NCBI GenBank assembly: GCA_963845265.1
Contig: CAWJRN010000007.1
Span: forward strand, 124,001-188,000
Direction: 5' to 3'
Source: DYRB01 sp963845265
GTDB taxonomy: Bacteria; Pseudomonadota; Gammaproteobacteria; Chromatiales; Chromatiaceae
DNA: 64,000 nt
A program made the position numbers and the translations under genes. The notes under the pieces are model-generated. The model was given only the letters and a program-made list of their open reading frames with translations. It had not been told where the DNA came from and searched no databases. Within the stretch, counting starts at the first letter, position 1; every line of letters starts with the position of its first letter. Positions 9,371 through 18,403 of this stretch are shown here, piece after piece.

Positions 9371-9876
9371 CCGACATCGAAGGTGCCCAAAGTGCCTATG
9401 TCACAATCCGGTCCAAGAAGACCCTCAAAGAGATCCTGGAGGTTGCCTCCTCCTTCGAACTGAGTGCTAGGGACTTCTACCAGGACCTGGTCCCCAAGGT
9501 CAGTAAGAACGTCCGGTGGGTGGTCGAGGAACTGGCGGTGGAAGAGCAGGAGCATTACGGCATGCTCATGGCGCTAGCGGCCCGTGCCGACATCGAGTCC
9601 GAGATCCAGTCGGAGATTGCCACACCGGTGAGTGACGGGCGCTTTTCCGACGCCGTACACATCCCGGATCTCGGCGACAAACCCGATGATCAGGCGGTGC
9701 TCCAATACGCCATGGGTCGGGAGCACCTAGCCATGGAGCACTACCGCAACCTGGCCAATGAGGCGCCGGCCGGCGCCATCAAGGCGCTGTTCGAGTACCT
9801 TGCCAACGAAGAGACCAAGCACAAGGCCGAACTGGAGAAGGTCTACTACGAGACTGTCCACTCCGGCGGGGTCTAG
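9367..9876 (+). CDS. ferritin-like diiron protein (rubrerythrin-type domain)
   Basis: This 169-residue four-helix protein has the expected metal ligands: a Glu in FELSARDFY, EEQEH near residue 58, EHLAMEHYR near 118-126 and EETKH near 151. These are the two ExxH-type halves of rubrerythrin-like diiron domains. No rubredoxin zinc ribbon is attached. The ATG overlaps the stop of the NuoI-GltD gene by four bases, so it belongs to the operon. Such proteins often reduce peroxide or protect Fe-S enzymes. It may protect the complex or take electrons from the GltD domain, which is inference. Confidence 0.8.
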   Translation: MTDIEGAQSAYVTIRSKKTLKEILEVASSFELSARDFYQDLVPKVSKNVRWVVEELAVEEQEHYGMLMALAARADIESEIQSEIATPVSDGRFSDAVHIPDLGDKPDDQAVLQYAMGREHLAMEHYRNLANEAPAGAIKALFEYLANEETKHKAELEKVYYETVHSGGV

Positions 9877-9901
9877 GCCCCTAATCATCTTGTTTGGCGT
9901 C

Positions 9902-10141
9902 ATGAACGACCCCACTGCGAGCCTCCAGAGCGGCGGAACCGCAACGACAACGGTCGGCTATGTGAACTGGAATCGCCAACGCTGCGCTGGTCACCGCGGC
10001 GTGTCAGGCAATGACCACTTGCAACACGCGTACAAGCTTGAGTGCCTCGATTGCGGCCACGCCTACGGTGCCAATGGCACGGACGTCTTTCATCGCCGTT
10101 GTCCCAACTGCCAAGGCGGTGCCGACGGAATCCCATACTGA
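9902..10141 (+). CDS. small zinc-ribbon protein
   Basis: The protein has 79 residues. Two CxxC knuckles, LECLDCGHAYG and RRCPNCQGG, bracket the segment GANGTDVFHRR. This pattern recurs in a widely distributed family of short zinc-binding proteins of unknown function that are often found on mobile or defence islands. That statement is from memory and was not searched here. No clear ribosome site precedes ATG 9902. The gene is 25 bases after the ferritin-like gene but its amino-acid use is unlike the operon, so it may be an independent unit. Confidence 0.65.
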   Translation: MNDPTASLQSGGTATTTVGYVNWNRQRCAGHRGVSGNDHLQHAYKLECLDCGHAYGANGTDVFHRRCPNCQGGADGIPY

Positions 10142-10150
10142 AGTATCCCC

Positions 10151-10175
10151 GGTGGATGCGCTTCGCTTATCCACC
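10151..10175. repeat. short intergenic palindrome
   Basis: GGTGGAT and ATCCACC form a perfect seven-base stem around GCGCTTCGCTT. The sequence recalls a palindromic motif common between genes in many proteobacteria. It lies just after the zinc-ribbon gene and could end transcription or be a REP-type element. No T-run follows it. Confidence 0.5.
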
Positions 10176-10397
10176 CTACGACCTAGGGTTCCTTGAGCGA
10201 CCACGACCTTCACAAGTGATTCAGTGTTTCGGGGTTCCCTGCGGTACGCGACGATTTCTCCGGCAAAATCCCGAACGGCTGAGGATAAATGGCCAGTCCT
10301 ATTTCAGGCTGGCAGTCGGGCTCGTCGGTCTGCTGCGGAGGCTCGCTAGCACCGTGCCCCGGGCTATTGGCGTGAATTCGCGGAGACGCACCGGAGC

Positions 10398-11657
10398 ATG
10401 AAACCGACGCATCGCAGACACTCGGCCTCGCCTCGCTCTCTCCGGGGAGGGGGAGGCGTCGAGCCTACTACCCTCGGCTTCCACGGTAATGATAAGAAGC
10501 TCAAGGCCCTGGTAGACCGGCTGATCTTGGAGCAAGGGCGGCTCGACCCCCTGGAACTGCTCCTGGCCACCGAGACCCTGGCCTATGAGGACTATGAGGC
10601 CTGGCGCCTCGGTCGGCTCCCGTCCCTGCAAGGCCGACTTCGCCTCCCCGTGCGCCAGACCGTGGACCTCCTGGACCTGGCCCAGACCTATGCCGCAGCC
10701 CTGGGCCTCACCCCGACACTATTGCACCACCTCGGCTGGGGCGCAGACGCACACCCCCTGACGGTCGGCCCCGACCAGGCGCTGGCGCGGGCCTGTGCCG
10801 AGGCCTATGCACCTGCGGAAGACCGAGCGCAACTCGACCTCTTCTTCGATAGCCGGGTCCTGGTGCTGGAGAACCGCGTCTGTGACGCCCTCGCGGAGCG
10901 CCGCCCGGCCCAGGCACTGAAGGCCATCCGCGACCTCCAGGCCGCCGAGCCGGATCACCACCGCCTGGGCGACTTCCTGCATCTGATTCAGGTCCTCGAC
11001 ACGGATGCGCCGGCTGCCCCGGCGACCCGCCTGGCCGAGCTGAAGGCCGTCGAGCCCCTGGCCGCCGACCTGCTCCGTCACCGAGCCCGAGACTTCCTCG
11101 CCCCCCTCTGGGCTGGCCTCGCGGCGTCCCTGGCCGGCCGTCCCTTCGACCAGAGCAGGCCCGATCTCTTCCCCGCTGACATCTTGGTGCGGGCCGGGCG
11201 CTGGGGGGCTGCCCGAACGGCAGTCGAGGCCGACCCCGACTGGCGCAGCCACCCGCCCTTGGTGCTGATTCATGCCGAGGCCTGTCGCAGGGCGCTGGAC
11301 CACACCGCCGCCCGCGGTGATTGGTTCGGCCTGTGCTGGCAGCACCCCGAGGATGCCGCCAAGGCCCTGGACGCCCGCGATCTCCCTGACCGAGCCTTGG
11401 CCGGGCAATGGCTCCGTTTCTGCGAACTGGAGCCGCTCCTGGATGTGGTCGATTTCCCCGCATGGCTGCTCTGCATCGAGCCCGGTCTACGCTATGCCGT
11501 CCCCGTCGATGCGGCCCCGGCGGGTGCACCAGGCGAACCCTATCGCTTGCTTCACCGACTGGTTGGGGGCGAGGATACGATCAGCCTGCGTCAGGCCCTG
11601 GCGGAAGCCAATCCAGGCTTGCTACAGGCCTGGTTGGCGCGGCCGGCAACACGCTAA
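10398..11657 (+). CDS. conserved-looking hypothetical protein
   Basis: The open frame has 419 codons and strongly coding composition from about codon 30 on. I do not recognise the family. The protein is soluble, rich in Leu, Ala and Arg, and predicted mostly helical. It has a run of Leu-rich helices at 60-130 and a segment near 185-200 reading FLHLIQVLD. The first 30 residues are encoded by the repeat element described above and have odd composition, so the true start may be a non-ATG codon further in. A cluster of membrane proteins follows on the same strand after 81 bases. Confidence 0.55.
   Translation: MKPTHRRHSASPRSLRGGGGVEPTTLGFHGNDKKLKALVDRLILEQGRLDPLELLLATETLAYEDYEAWRLGRLPSLQGRLRLPVRQTVDLLDLAQTYAAALGLTPTLLHHLGWGADAHPLTVGPDQALARACAEAYAPAEDRAQLDLFFDSRVLVLENRVCDALAERRPAQALKAIRDLQAAEPDHHRLGDFLHLIQVLDTDAPAAPATRLAELKAVEPLAADLLRHRARDFLAPLWAGLAASLAGRPFDQSRPDLFPADILVRAGRWGAARTAVEADPDWRSHPPLVLIHAEACRRALDHTAARGDWFGLCWQHPEDAAKALDARDLPDRALAGQWLRFCELEPLLDVVDFPAWLLCIEPGLRYAVPVDAAPAGAPGEPYRLLHRLVGGEDTISLRQALAEANPGLLQAWLARPATR
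10426..10490 (+). repeat. intergenic repeat, copy 1 (degenerate)
   Basis: This stretch matches the copies at 23334-23403 (reverse) and 34810-34878. It has a CCTC...CTCTCC / GGAGAGG-type hairpin, then a variable core and TTCCACGGTAA near its end. It reads into the start of the hypothetical gene at 10398. It is the most diverged of the three copies. Confidence 0.5.
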
Positions 11658-11738
11658 GGCTTCACTTCGCGCCCGTGGTTCGCTTGCGTCACGGCGATGG
11701 GCCCCATTCAACTGCCGTTTCTACCCGAGGACCAACGG

Positions 11739-12722
11739 ATGAACCGACGCACCGCCCTCTACGACCTCGCGATGGAGCACGGGCTCGACGCAGAGACCCT
11801 GCACCGATTGGAACATCTGGCGGGACTGGACGCCGAGCCCGATGGGCTGGCCCGCCGGCTGCCGCGGGCGGTGGCCATGCTAGGCGCTGCGCTGATCGGG
11901 TTGGGGGTGATCCTGTGGGTCGCCGCCAACTGGGACGCCTGGGGGCGCCTGGGCCAGTTCGCCCTGCTCCAGGGGCTGGTGCTGGCCCTGTGCCTGGGTG
12001 CCCTGGCCCGAGCTGAGGCGAGGGCGCCCCTGGGCCTGCTGGCCTTACTGGCCGTCGGGGGGCTGCTGGCCTACTTTGGCCAGACCTACCAGACCGGTGC
12101 CGACCCCTGGCAGCTCTTTGCCCTCTGGGCAGGGCTCTGCCTGCCGCTCTGCCTGGCCGGGCGGAGCGATGTCTTGTGGGCCGCGTGGGTGCTGGTGGCC
12201 ATGACGGGGATTACCCTCTGGGTTCAGGCCCATACGGGTCGGACCTGGCGGCTGGAGCCTCTCGACCTGTCGGTGCACCTGACGGCCTGGGGCCTGGCGG
12301 CGGCCCTGGTGGTGGGGGTCAGTCCGGCTCTAGGTCGCCTCACCGGGGCCGGGCCCTGGGCCCTGCGCATGGCGATCACCCTGGCCGTGATCCTGGTCAC
12401 CCTCACAGCCCTGGCGGGACTCTTCAACAACGTCCTGGGTCAGCACTATTGGCTGGGGCTCCTGACCCTGGCTGCGGCGGCGACAGTCCTTGCCCTGCCC
12501 AGGGCATTCGAGGTGTCGGCCCTGAGCGCGGTGGCCCTAGGGCTCAATACCCTGGTCGTCGCTGGTCTGGTCCACTGGACATTCGACGACTACCACGGCG
12601 GCGATCCCATCGGCCAGCTGCTGATCATCGGGCTGGCAGCGGCCGGGTGCCTGGCGGCATCGGTCAGCGCCATCCTGACCCTCGCGCGGCGCTATGGCCA
12701 TGGGGGTGACGACCATGTCTGA
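11739..12722 (+). CDS. DUF2157 membrane protein
   Basis: This 327-residue protein starts with a short charged region (residues 1-45) containing the typical ALYDLAMEHGLDAETLHRLE. Eight to ten hydrophobic helices follow. The first, LGVILWVAANWDAWG, matches the DUF2157 family. The start at 11739 follows GAGG eight bases upstream. The gene overlaps the next one by eight bases. DUF2157 proteins are often encoded beside DUF4401/GDYXXLXY proteins, as here. The function is unknown, and the pairing suggests a shared membrane complex. Confidence 0.75.
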   Translation: MNRRTALYDLAMEHGLDAETLHRLEHLAGLDAEPDGLARRLPRAVAMLGAALIGLGVILWVAANWDAWGRLGQFALLQGLVLALCLGALARAEARAPLGLLALLAVGGLLAYFGQTYQTGADPWQLFALWAGLCLPLCLAGRSDVLWAAWVLVAMTGITLWVQAHTGRTWRLEPLDLSVHLTAWGLAAALVVGVSPALGRLTGAGPWALRMAITLAVILVTLTALAGLFNNVLGQHYWLGLLTLAAAATVLALPRAFEVSALSAVALGLNTLVVAGLVHWTFDDYHGGDPIGQLLIIGLAAAGCLAASVSAILTLARRYGHGGDDHV

Positions 12723-14355
12723 CCATATCGATCAGCTCCTGCGAGAGGCCATCGCCGCCGGTCTGCTGCCCGCAGATACCCGCCGACCGGTTGCGGCGGG
12801 GCGCCCCTGGCCTGTGGTCCTGCTCATCGGTCTGGGCGCCTGGCTGGCGGCGCTGCCCCTGCTCGGGGTCGTGGGCCTGTTGTTGGGCGATCTGCTCACC
12901 GAGGGGGCAGGTCCCTACCTGGTGGGACTCCTGTGCCTGGCCCTGGCCGCGGTGGTACTGCGTTCCCGCGGGCTGCCCCTGTTCGTCGAGCAGTTGGCGG
13001 TGCCGGTGCTGTTGGTGGGCCTCGGCAGTCTGGCCCTTGGCTGTTTCCAGGATCTGTCCCTGCAAACCGCGTCCGTGATCCTGGCCCTGGTGACCCTGGC
13101 CCTGGCGGCGGTGTTGTCGGCACCCTGGCTGCGGGTCCTGCTCGGGGCCGCGGCGGCGGGGTTCTGTGTGGTGGCCCTGGTGCCGGCGAACCTATGGGGC
13201 GGTTGGCGCTGGGCCGGTGCCTGGCCGGCCCTGCATGTTGCCATGGCGGTCTGGGTGGTCGGGCTCTGGGTCCAGCGGGTCTCGCCGGGACCTGGGGCGC
13301 GTCTGGGATCGGCCCTGGAGCCCATCGGCGCGGGTTGGGTGCTCGGGGTGCTGGCGTGCCTGGCGGTCTTCAGCGGTATGACCTTCCTGATCGGTGCCAA
13401 CCTGCATCAAGCGGACCGCGAACTACTGCATGGCGCGGGGCGGATGCTCCCCGCCTGGGCGCATGCCGGGTCGTCCCTGCTGGTCCTGGTCGCGACCCTG
13501 TGGGGTGCTCGGGTCTGGCCGGGGCTGCGTCGGCCCTGGCTCTTGGGGGTGGGACTGGTCGCCGCGGTCTTGGCTTGGTTCCTACCCTTCCTGGGCGGTG
13601 CCTGGCTCGCCCTGGTGCTGACGGCCACCAGTCTGCGCTGGCGCCTGGCAGCGGCCTCAGTCCTGGCCCTGGCGTGGATCATCGGCAGTTTCTACTACCA
13701 GTTGAGCTGGCCCTTGGCCACCAAGGCCCTGGTGCTGGTCGGGGTTGGTGCCCTGCTCGGCGTCCTCGCCTGGCAGGGTGGGAGCGCCGCATCAGCGCGA
13801 CCCCCGGGGCCCGGGCAGGGAGTCGGAGCGGGCAACCTGCCCAAGGCCCCCGACAGGGCCTGGCCCAGATGGGCCATCGCCCTGACCCTGCTAGGGACCC
13901 TTGCGGTGGTTAATCTAGGGATTTGGGAGAAGGAGACCCTGATCGTCCAGGGTCAGCCGGTCTTCGTCGCCTTGGCCCCCGTGGACCCGCGCTCCCTGAT
14001 GCAGGGGGACTACATGAGACTCGCGTTCGCCATGCCGGGGGATGTCCAGCGCGACCTAGATGCGCCGAATGGGGGGCGCCGGCTGGTGGTTGCCGAGCGC
14101 GACGGACGCGGCCTTGCCACTCTGAAACGGCCTGCGGAGCCCGACGAGGTATTGGGTCAGGGAGAGCTGCTGATGGAACTGGTCCGCAAGGGTGGGCGCT
14201 GGGTCCTGGTGACCGATGCCTGGTACTTTGAGGAAGGCGAGGCCAAGGTCTGGGAGGCTGCACGCTACGGCGAGTTCCGCGTGGCGCCGGACGGCCGGGC
14301 CTTGCTAGTCGGCCTGGCCGATGCCGAGCTGCGGCCCATTGCGCCCGGGCGGTAG
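12715..14355 (+). CDS. DUF4401 membrane protein with C-terminal GDYXXLXY domain
   Basis: The protein has 546 residues. About ten hydrophobic helices (DUF4401-like) span residues 25-370. A single helix follows near 388-405, and then a soluble domain with PVDPRSLMQGDYMRLAF near 425-445. This is the GDYXXLXY signature, with Phe in place of the final Tyr. In many genomes the two domains are separate proteins, and here they are one chain. The start ATG sits inside the last codons of the DUF2157 gene, so translation is coupled. The soluble domain is probably periplasmic because it follows a single anchoring helix. Confidence 0.75.
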   Translation: MSDHIDQLLREAIAAGLLPADTRRPVAAGRPWPVVLLIGLGAWLAALPLLGVVGLLLGDLLTEGAGPYLVGLLCLALAAVVLRSRGLPLFVEQLAVPVLLVGLGSLALGCFQDLSLQTASVILALVTLALAAVLSAPWLRVLLGAAAAGFCVVALVPANLWGGWRWAGAWPALHVAMAVWVVGLWVQRVSPGPGARLGSALEPIGAGWVLGVLACLAVFSGMTFLIGANLHQADRELLHGAGRMLPAWAHAGSSLLVLVATLWGARVWPGLRRPWLLGVGLVAAVLAWFLPFLGGAWLALVLTATSLRWRLAAASVLALAWIIGSFYYQLSWPLATKALVLVGVGALLGVLAWQGGSAASARPPGPGQGVGAGNLPKAPDRAWPRWAIALTLLGTLAVVNLGIWEKETLIVQGQPVFVALAPVDPRSLMQGDYMRLAFAMPGDVQRDLDAPNGGRRLVVAERDGRGLATLKRPAEPDEVLGQGELLMELVRKGGRWVLVTDAWYFEEGEAKVWEAARYGEFRVAPDGRALLVGLADAELRPIAPGR

Positions 14356-14451
14356 GACGAGCGATCGGGCTACCTGCCCGGGTGGGCCTGCGGTAGGCTG
14401 TGACCAGGACCGGTACGCCCCGGACAGACTCTGGCTCGCGAGGACACTGCC

Positions 14452-15570
14452 ATGACCGCTTTTCGCTTCGGCCACGCAACCGCTGACCAATGGGAGGCGG
14501 TGGTGGATGCCTGCCTGGCCCAGCTCGGCGAGGTGCCGGCGGTTGCCAATCTCGGTTTCCTCTATGTCACCGACGCCCTGTCCGAGGACCTGGCCCTGAT
14601 CTTGGAGCGCCTGAAGGTGACGACAGGCGTGCAGTCTTGGGTTGGGACCGTCGGCATGGGCATCTGCGCCACCGGCGTCGAGTACTACGACGTCCCGGCC
14701 GCGGCGGTGATGCTCGGAGACTTCCCCGAGGGGGCGTTTCGCGTCTTCTCCGACGGGGCCGCAGATCAGGAGGTGTTTGCCGCCGAACATGGTGCCTGGG
14801 TCGACGAGCAAAGGCCCTATCTGGCCCTGGTCCACGCCGATCCGGCCCAGTCTGACCTGGAGGACAAGTTGCGTGCCCTGGCGGCGCGGACCAGCTCAGG
14901 GTTCCTGGTGGGTGGGCTGGCCAGCGCCCGAGATGCGGTCGGGTTCTGCGCCGACGGCGTCACCCGGGGCGGGGTCTCCGGCGTCTTGTTTGGCGAACAG
15001 GTCTCGATCCTCACGCGCCTGACCCAGGGGTGCAGCCCCATCGGACCCCAGCACGCGGTGACCTCAGTCCAGCGCAATATTCTGATCGAGATCGACCAGA
15101 GACCGGCCCTGGACGTCTTGAAGGAGGACATCGGCCCGGTCCTCTCGGACGACCTGACCCGCATCGGTGGGCTCGTGTTCGCTGGATTGCCCATCGCGGG
15201 GTCGGACACTGGGGATTATCTGGTGCGTAACCTGGTCGGGCTCGACCCTGAGCGGGGCCTGCTGGCCATCGGCGAGCTGGTGGGGGAGGGCGACCGGATC
15301 ATGTTCTGTCGCCGCGACCGGGACAGTGCCCGTGAGGACCTGGTGCGCATGCTCGGGGCTATTCGCAAGGGCCTGACGGGGCCACCCCGTGGCGGGGTCT
15401 ATGTCTCCTGCCTCGGGCGCGGGGTCAACCTGTTCGGTCCGTACTCCGCGGAGCTGAAGCTGATCCGCGCCGAGCTTGGGGACTTCCCCCTGGTGGGTTT
15501 CTATGCCAACGGCGAGATTTCACAGCACCGGCTCTACGGATACACAGGGGTCTTGACCTTGTTTCCTTGA
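14452..15570 (+). CDS. FIST-domain sensory protein
   Basis: The protein has 372 residues. FIST_N covers about 35-215 and includes WVGTVGMGICATG and SGFLVGGLASAR. FIST_C covers about 220-355 and includes GEGDRIMFCRRD and YVSCLGRGVNLFG. FIST domains are predicted small-ligand (possibly amino-acid) sensors linked to signalling proteins. No signalling partner is adjacent and there is no signal peptide, so it is likely cytoplasmic. The next gene is convergent. The 164 bases between them show no clear terminator. Confidence 0.8.
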   Translation: MTAFRFGHATADQWEAVVDACLAQLGEVPAVANLGFLYVTDALSEDLALILERLKVTTGVQSWVGTVGMGICATGVEYYDVPAAAVMLGDFPEGAFRVFSDGAADQEVFAAEHGAWVDEQRPYLALVHADPAQSDLEDKLRALAARTSSGFLVGGLASARDAVGFCADGVTRGGVSGVLFGEQVSILTRLTQGCSPIGPQHAVTSVQRNILIEIDQRPALDVLKEDIGPVLSDDLTRIGGLVFAGLPIAGSDTGDYLVRNLVGLDPERGLLAIGELVGEGDRIMFCRRDRDSAREDLVRMLGAIRKGLTGPPRGGVYVSCLGRGVNLFGPYSAELKLIRAELGDFPLVGFYANGEISQHRLYGYTGVLTLFP

Positions 15571-15734
15571 TCCTGGCTGTTATCAGCGCTCACTGTCTCT
15601 TACCGGTCAGCAAGAGACGTTGGCGAGATCACCGGCGGTGGGCCAATGTAAAAGCCTCTGACACGGTTGCCGCTGGGTCGGCTAACGGTAGGTCTTCTGA
15701 CACTTCCTCTGCGTCGTCCGCGATACAAACTGAG

Positions 15735-16499
15735 CTAACCCCCAAACAGGTCCCTCAGGGCTTGAACGGTGACTTCGCGCCCCAGCTCGCCGATGGCGGT
15801 CGTGAGTGGGATCTGCTTCGGACAGACCTGGACGCAGTTCTGTGCGTTGCCGCAATCGGTTAGACCGCCCTCGGCCATGATGGTGTGGAGGCGCTCGGCG
15901 CGGTCGTAGCGGCCGGTGGGGTGGGCGTTCATGAGCCGGACTTGGCCCAGGGCCGCGGGGCCGACAAAGGCCGTGTCGGGACCGTACTGGGGACAGGCGG
16001 CGAGGCAGATGCCGCAGTTGAGGCAGCGGCTGTAGAGGTAGTTGGCGGCCCAGGCCTGGGGCGAGATGCGCGGGGCCCGCTCGTGCAGGTCGAAGGACCC
16101 GTCGATCTTGACCCAGGCCTTGACCCGCCTGAGGCTGGCGTCGATACGCGAGCGGTCCACCTGCAGGTCGCGGACCACCGGGAACTTGGGCAGGGGCTCC
16201 AGGGCGATGGGTTGGGACAGTCCGTCCACCAGGGCGGAACAGCTGGGCCTGGGCCGCCCGTTGACGACCATGGCGCAGGCACCGCAGACCTCTTCCATGC
16301 AGTTGTGTTCCCAGGTGATCGGGTCCACCCGTTGGCCGTCGATCGTGACCGGGTTGGCGCGGATGACCTGTAGGGCGGAGACGACGTTGTGGCCGGCCCG
16401 GTAGGGGATGCGGAACTCCTGCCAGTAGGGGGAACTGCCGGGGCTGTCCTGACGGCGGATCTTGAAGTGGATGGTGGCTGGGGTGTCGTTGGCGGGCAT
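15735..16499 (-). CDS. sdhB: succinate dehydrogenase/fumarate reductase iron-sulfur subunit
   Basis: This 254-residue subunit has three clusters. The [2Fe-2S] site includes EVCGACAMVVNG near 60-72. The [4Fe-4S] and [3Fe-4S] ligands lie in CLNCGICLAACPQYG and CGNAQNCVQVCPKQIP. It passes electrons between the flavoprotein and the heme membrane anchor. The start at 16499 lies five bases after the sdhA stop. The subunit set (one b-type anchor, SdhA, SdhB in that order) is that of Bacillus-type enzymes, not of the E. coli SdhCDAB type. Whether it works as succinate dehydrogenase or fumarate reductase cannot be told from this gene. Confidence 0.9.
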   Translation of the reverse strand: MPANDTPATIHFKIRRQDSPGSSPYWQEFRIPYRAGHNVVSALQVIRANPVTIDGQRVDPITWEHNCMEEVCGACAMVVNGRPRPSCSALVDGLSQPIALEPLPKFPVVRDLQVDRSRIDASLRRVKAWVKIDGSFDLHERAPRISPQAWAANYLYSRCLNCGICLAACPQYGPDTAFVGPAALGQVRLMNAHPTGRYDRAERLHTIMAEGGLTDCGNAQNCVQVCPKQIPLTTAIGELGREVTVQALRDLFGG

Positions 16500-16504
16500 G
16501 GGGT

Positions 16505-18403
16505 TCACCGGTAGTCCCGCGGTTGCTCGGGGGGCAGGATGGAGGCGTCCACGTCGTCGTAGCGGATGCTGGGTCCGTCCGTGCCCTGGGCGGCGACGGT
16601 GGTCTTGAGCCAGCGGTCGTTGTTCGCCTTCCAGCGCTCGATATAGGCGTCGTATTCCGGGTCCCCCGGGTGCTTGCCGGCGGGCAGGGGCAGGGCAAAC
16701 TCGGGCTTGTGGTGGGCGCCGCGACACTCGTCCCTGGCTCGGGCGCTGCAGGCGATGACCCGGGCTAGCTCGACCATGTCCATCACCTGGCGGGCATAGG
16801 CGAGGGTCTGGTTGGCCCAGGTGCTGGATTCGCCCAGGTCCATGCGCCGGCAGCGGGCCGCGAGGTCTTGCAGGGCCTGGTCGGCGGTGTCGAGCTCGCG
16901 GTTGTCGCGGATCACGCCGACCTTGGTGGTCATCAGCTCGCCCAGCTCCCGTTGCAGTGCGTAGGGGTTCTGGTCGCCCTTGGAGGCCATGAGCCCGGCA
17001 TTGATGGCCTCTTGCCGGCGCACCTCGGCATCGTAGGCCGATTGGGGGAGCGGTTCTGAGTGCTTGCCGAGCCCTTCGAGGTAGGTGGCGACGGACTCCC
17101 CGGCGACCCGCCCGGAATAGGACGCCGACAGAAGCGAGTTGGCACCCAGCCGGTTGGCCCCGTGGTAGCCGTAGTCGCACTCGCCACAGGCGTAGAGCCC
17201 GGGGATGTTGGTCGCGTGGTTGCGCACGCTACCGGCCTTCATGCCGCCGCTGACCTGGTCCTTCTCGAAGTCCACCCAGAGCCCGCCCATGGCGTAGTGG
17301 GCCGCGGGGAAGATCTGCATGGGCTCTTCGAGCGGGTCGCTGCCGGCAAACTTGCGGTAGATATCGAGGATGGCCCCCAGGCGTCCGGCGACGAAGGCCC
17401 GGTCGAGGTGGGTCAAGTCCAGGTAGACCCGATCACCGCCGCCTATTCCTAGCCCCATATCCCGAGTGACGCGCCAGATGGCCCGGGAGGCTTCGTCTCT
17501 CGCCACGGTGTTGCCGTAGGCCGGGAAGAATTCTTCCAGGAAATAGAAGCGCTCTGCCTCGGGGATGCTGCGGGGTGCTCGGGTGTCCCCAGGGGTGCGC
17601 GGTACCCAGACCCGGCCGCCCTCGCCCCGGGCCGCCTCGCTCATGAGTCGGTTCTTGTCGTTGCCGAGCATGGCGGTGGGGTGGAACTGGAAGAACTCGG
17701 CGTTGGCGATCCAGGCCCCCTGCTGGTAGGCGCGGCTGGCAGCGGCCCCGGTCGTGTTGGTGGAGCCCGTGGTCTTGGGGCCGTAGATCTGCCCCATACC
17801 CCCGGTGGCCAGCACGACCGCATCGGCGTGGAAGGCGCGGATCTCGAGGCTGCGCAGATCCATGGCGACGATGCCGCGGGCGGCCCCATCCGTATCCAGG
17901 ACCAGGGACAGGAACTCCCACCACTCGTGCTTGACGACCTTGTCCTGGTCCTCCAGGCGGCGGACCTGTTGGTCCACCCCGGTGAGCAGTTGTTGGCCGG
18001 TGCTGGCCCCGGCGAAGCAGGTGCGACGGTTCTTCACGCCGCCGAACAGGCGCAGGTCGAGCAGACCCTCCGGGGTGCGGGAGAAGGTCACCCCCATGCG
18101 CTCGAAGGTGCGGATCAGCCCGGGGGCTTCGTCGCACATGGACTTGACCGGGGGCTGATTGGCCAGGTACTCGCCGCCCTTGAGGGTATCGACGATGTGT
18201 TGCCAGACGCTGTCGTGCTCGCCCTTGGTATCCAGGCTGGCATTGATCCCGCCTTGGGCACAGACGGAGTGGGAGCGCTTGACCTCGAAGAGCGAGAACA
18301 GGTCCACCCCGAAGCCCGCCTCGGCGATTCGCAAAGTCGCCCAGAGCCCGCCGAGTCCACCGCCGACGACGATGACCTTGGGTGTGTTCTTGGTGGTGCT
18401 CAT
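16505..18403 (-). CDS. sdhA: succinate dehydrogenase/fumarate reductase flavoprotein subunit
   Basis: The protein has 632 residues. The FAD-binding GGGLGG is near residues 14-19, and SVCAQGGINASL is the flavin-attachment region near 45-56. The covalent-FAD His is expected just before SVCAQGG. HPTAMLG and the later HGANRLGANSLLSA are substrate and FAD contacts typical of the family. EAARGEGGRVW holds the catalytic arginine region. It lies between the membrane anchor gene (four-base overlap) and sdhB. The perfect FNR-type box upstream of the operon favours a role under oxygen limitation, so fumarate reduction is possible. Confidence 0.9.
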   Translation of the reverse strand: MSTTKNTPKVIVVGGGLGGLWATLRIAEAGFGVDLFSLFEVKRSHSVCAQGGINASLDTKGEHDSVWQHIVDTLKGGEYLANQPPVKSMCDEAPGLIRTFERMGVTFSRTPEGLLDLRLFGGVKNRRTCFAGASTGQQLLTGVDQQVRRLEDQDKVVKHEWWEFLSLVLDTDGAARGIVAMDLRSLEIRAFHADAVVLATGGMGQIYGPKTTGSTNTTGAAASRAYQQGAWIANAEFFQFHPTAMLGNDKNRLMSEAARGEGGRVWVPRTPGDTRAPRSIPEAERFYFLEEFFPAYGNTVARDEASRAIWRVTRDMGLGIGGGDRVYLDLTHLDRAFVAGRLGAILDIYRKFAGSDPLEEPMQIFPAAHYAMGGLWVDFEKDQVSGGMKAGSVRNHATNIPGLYACGECDYGYHGANRLGANSLLSASYSGRVAGESVATYLEGLGKHSEPLPQSAYDAEVRRQEAINAGLMASKGDQNPYALQRELGELMTTKVGVIRDNRELDTADQALQDLAARCRRMDLGESSTWANQTLAYARQVMDMVELARVIACSARARDECRGAHHKPEFALPLPAGKHPGDPEYDAYIERWKANNDRWLKTTVAAQGTDGPSIRYDDVDASILPPEQPRDYR

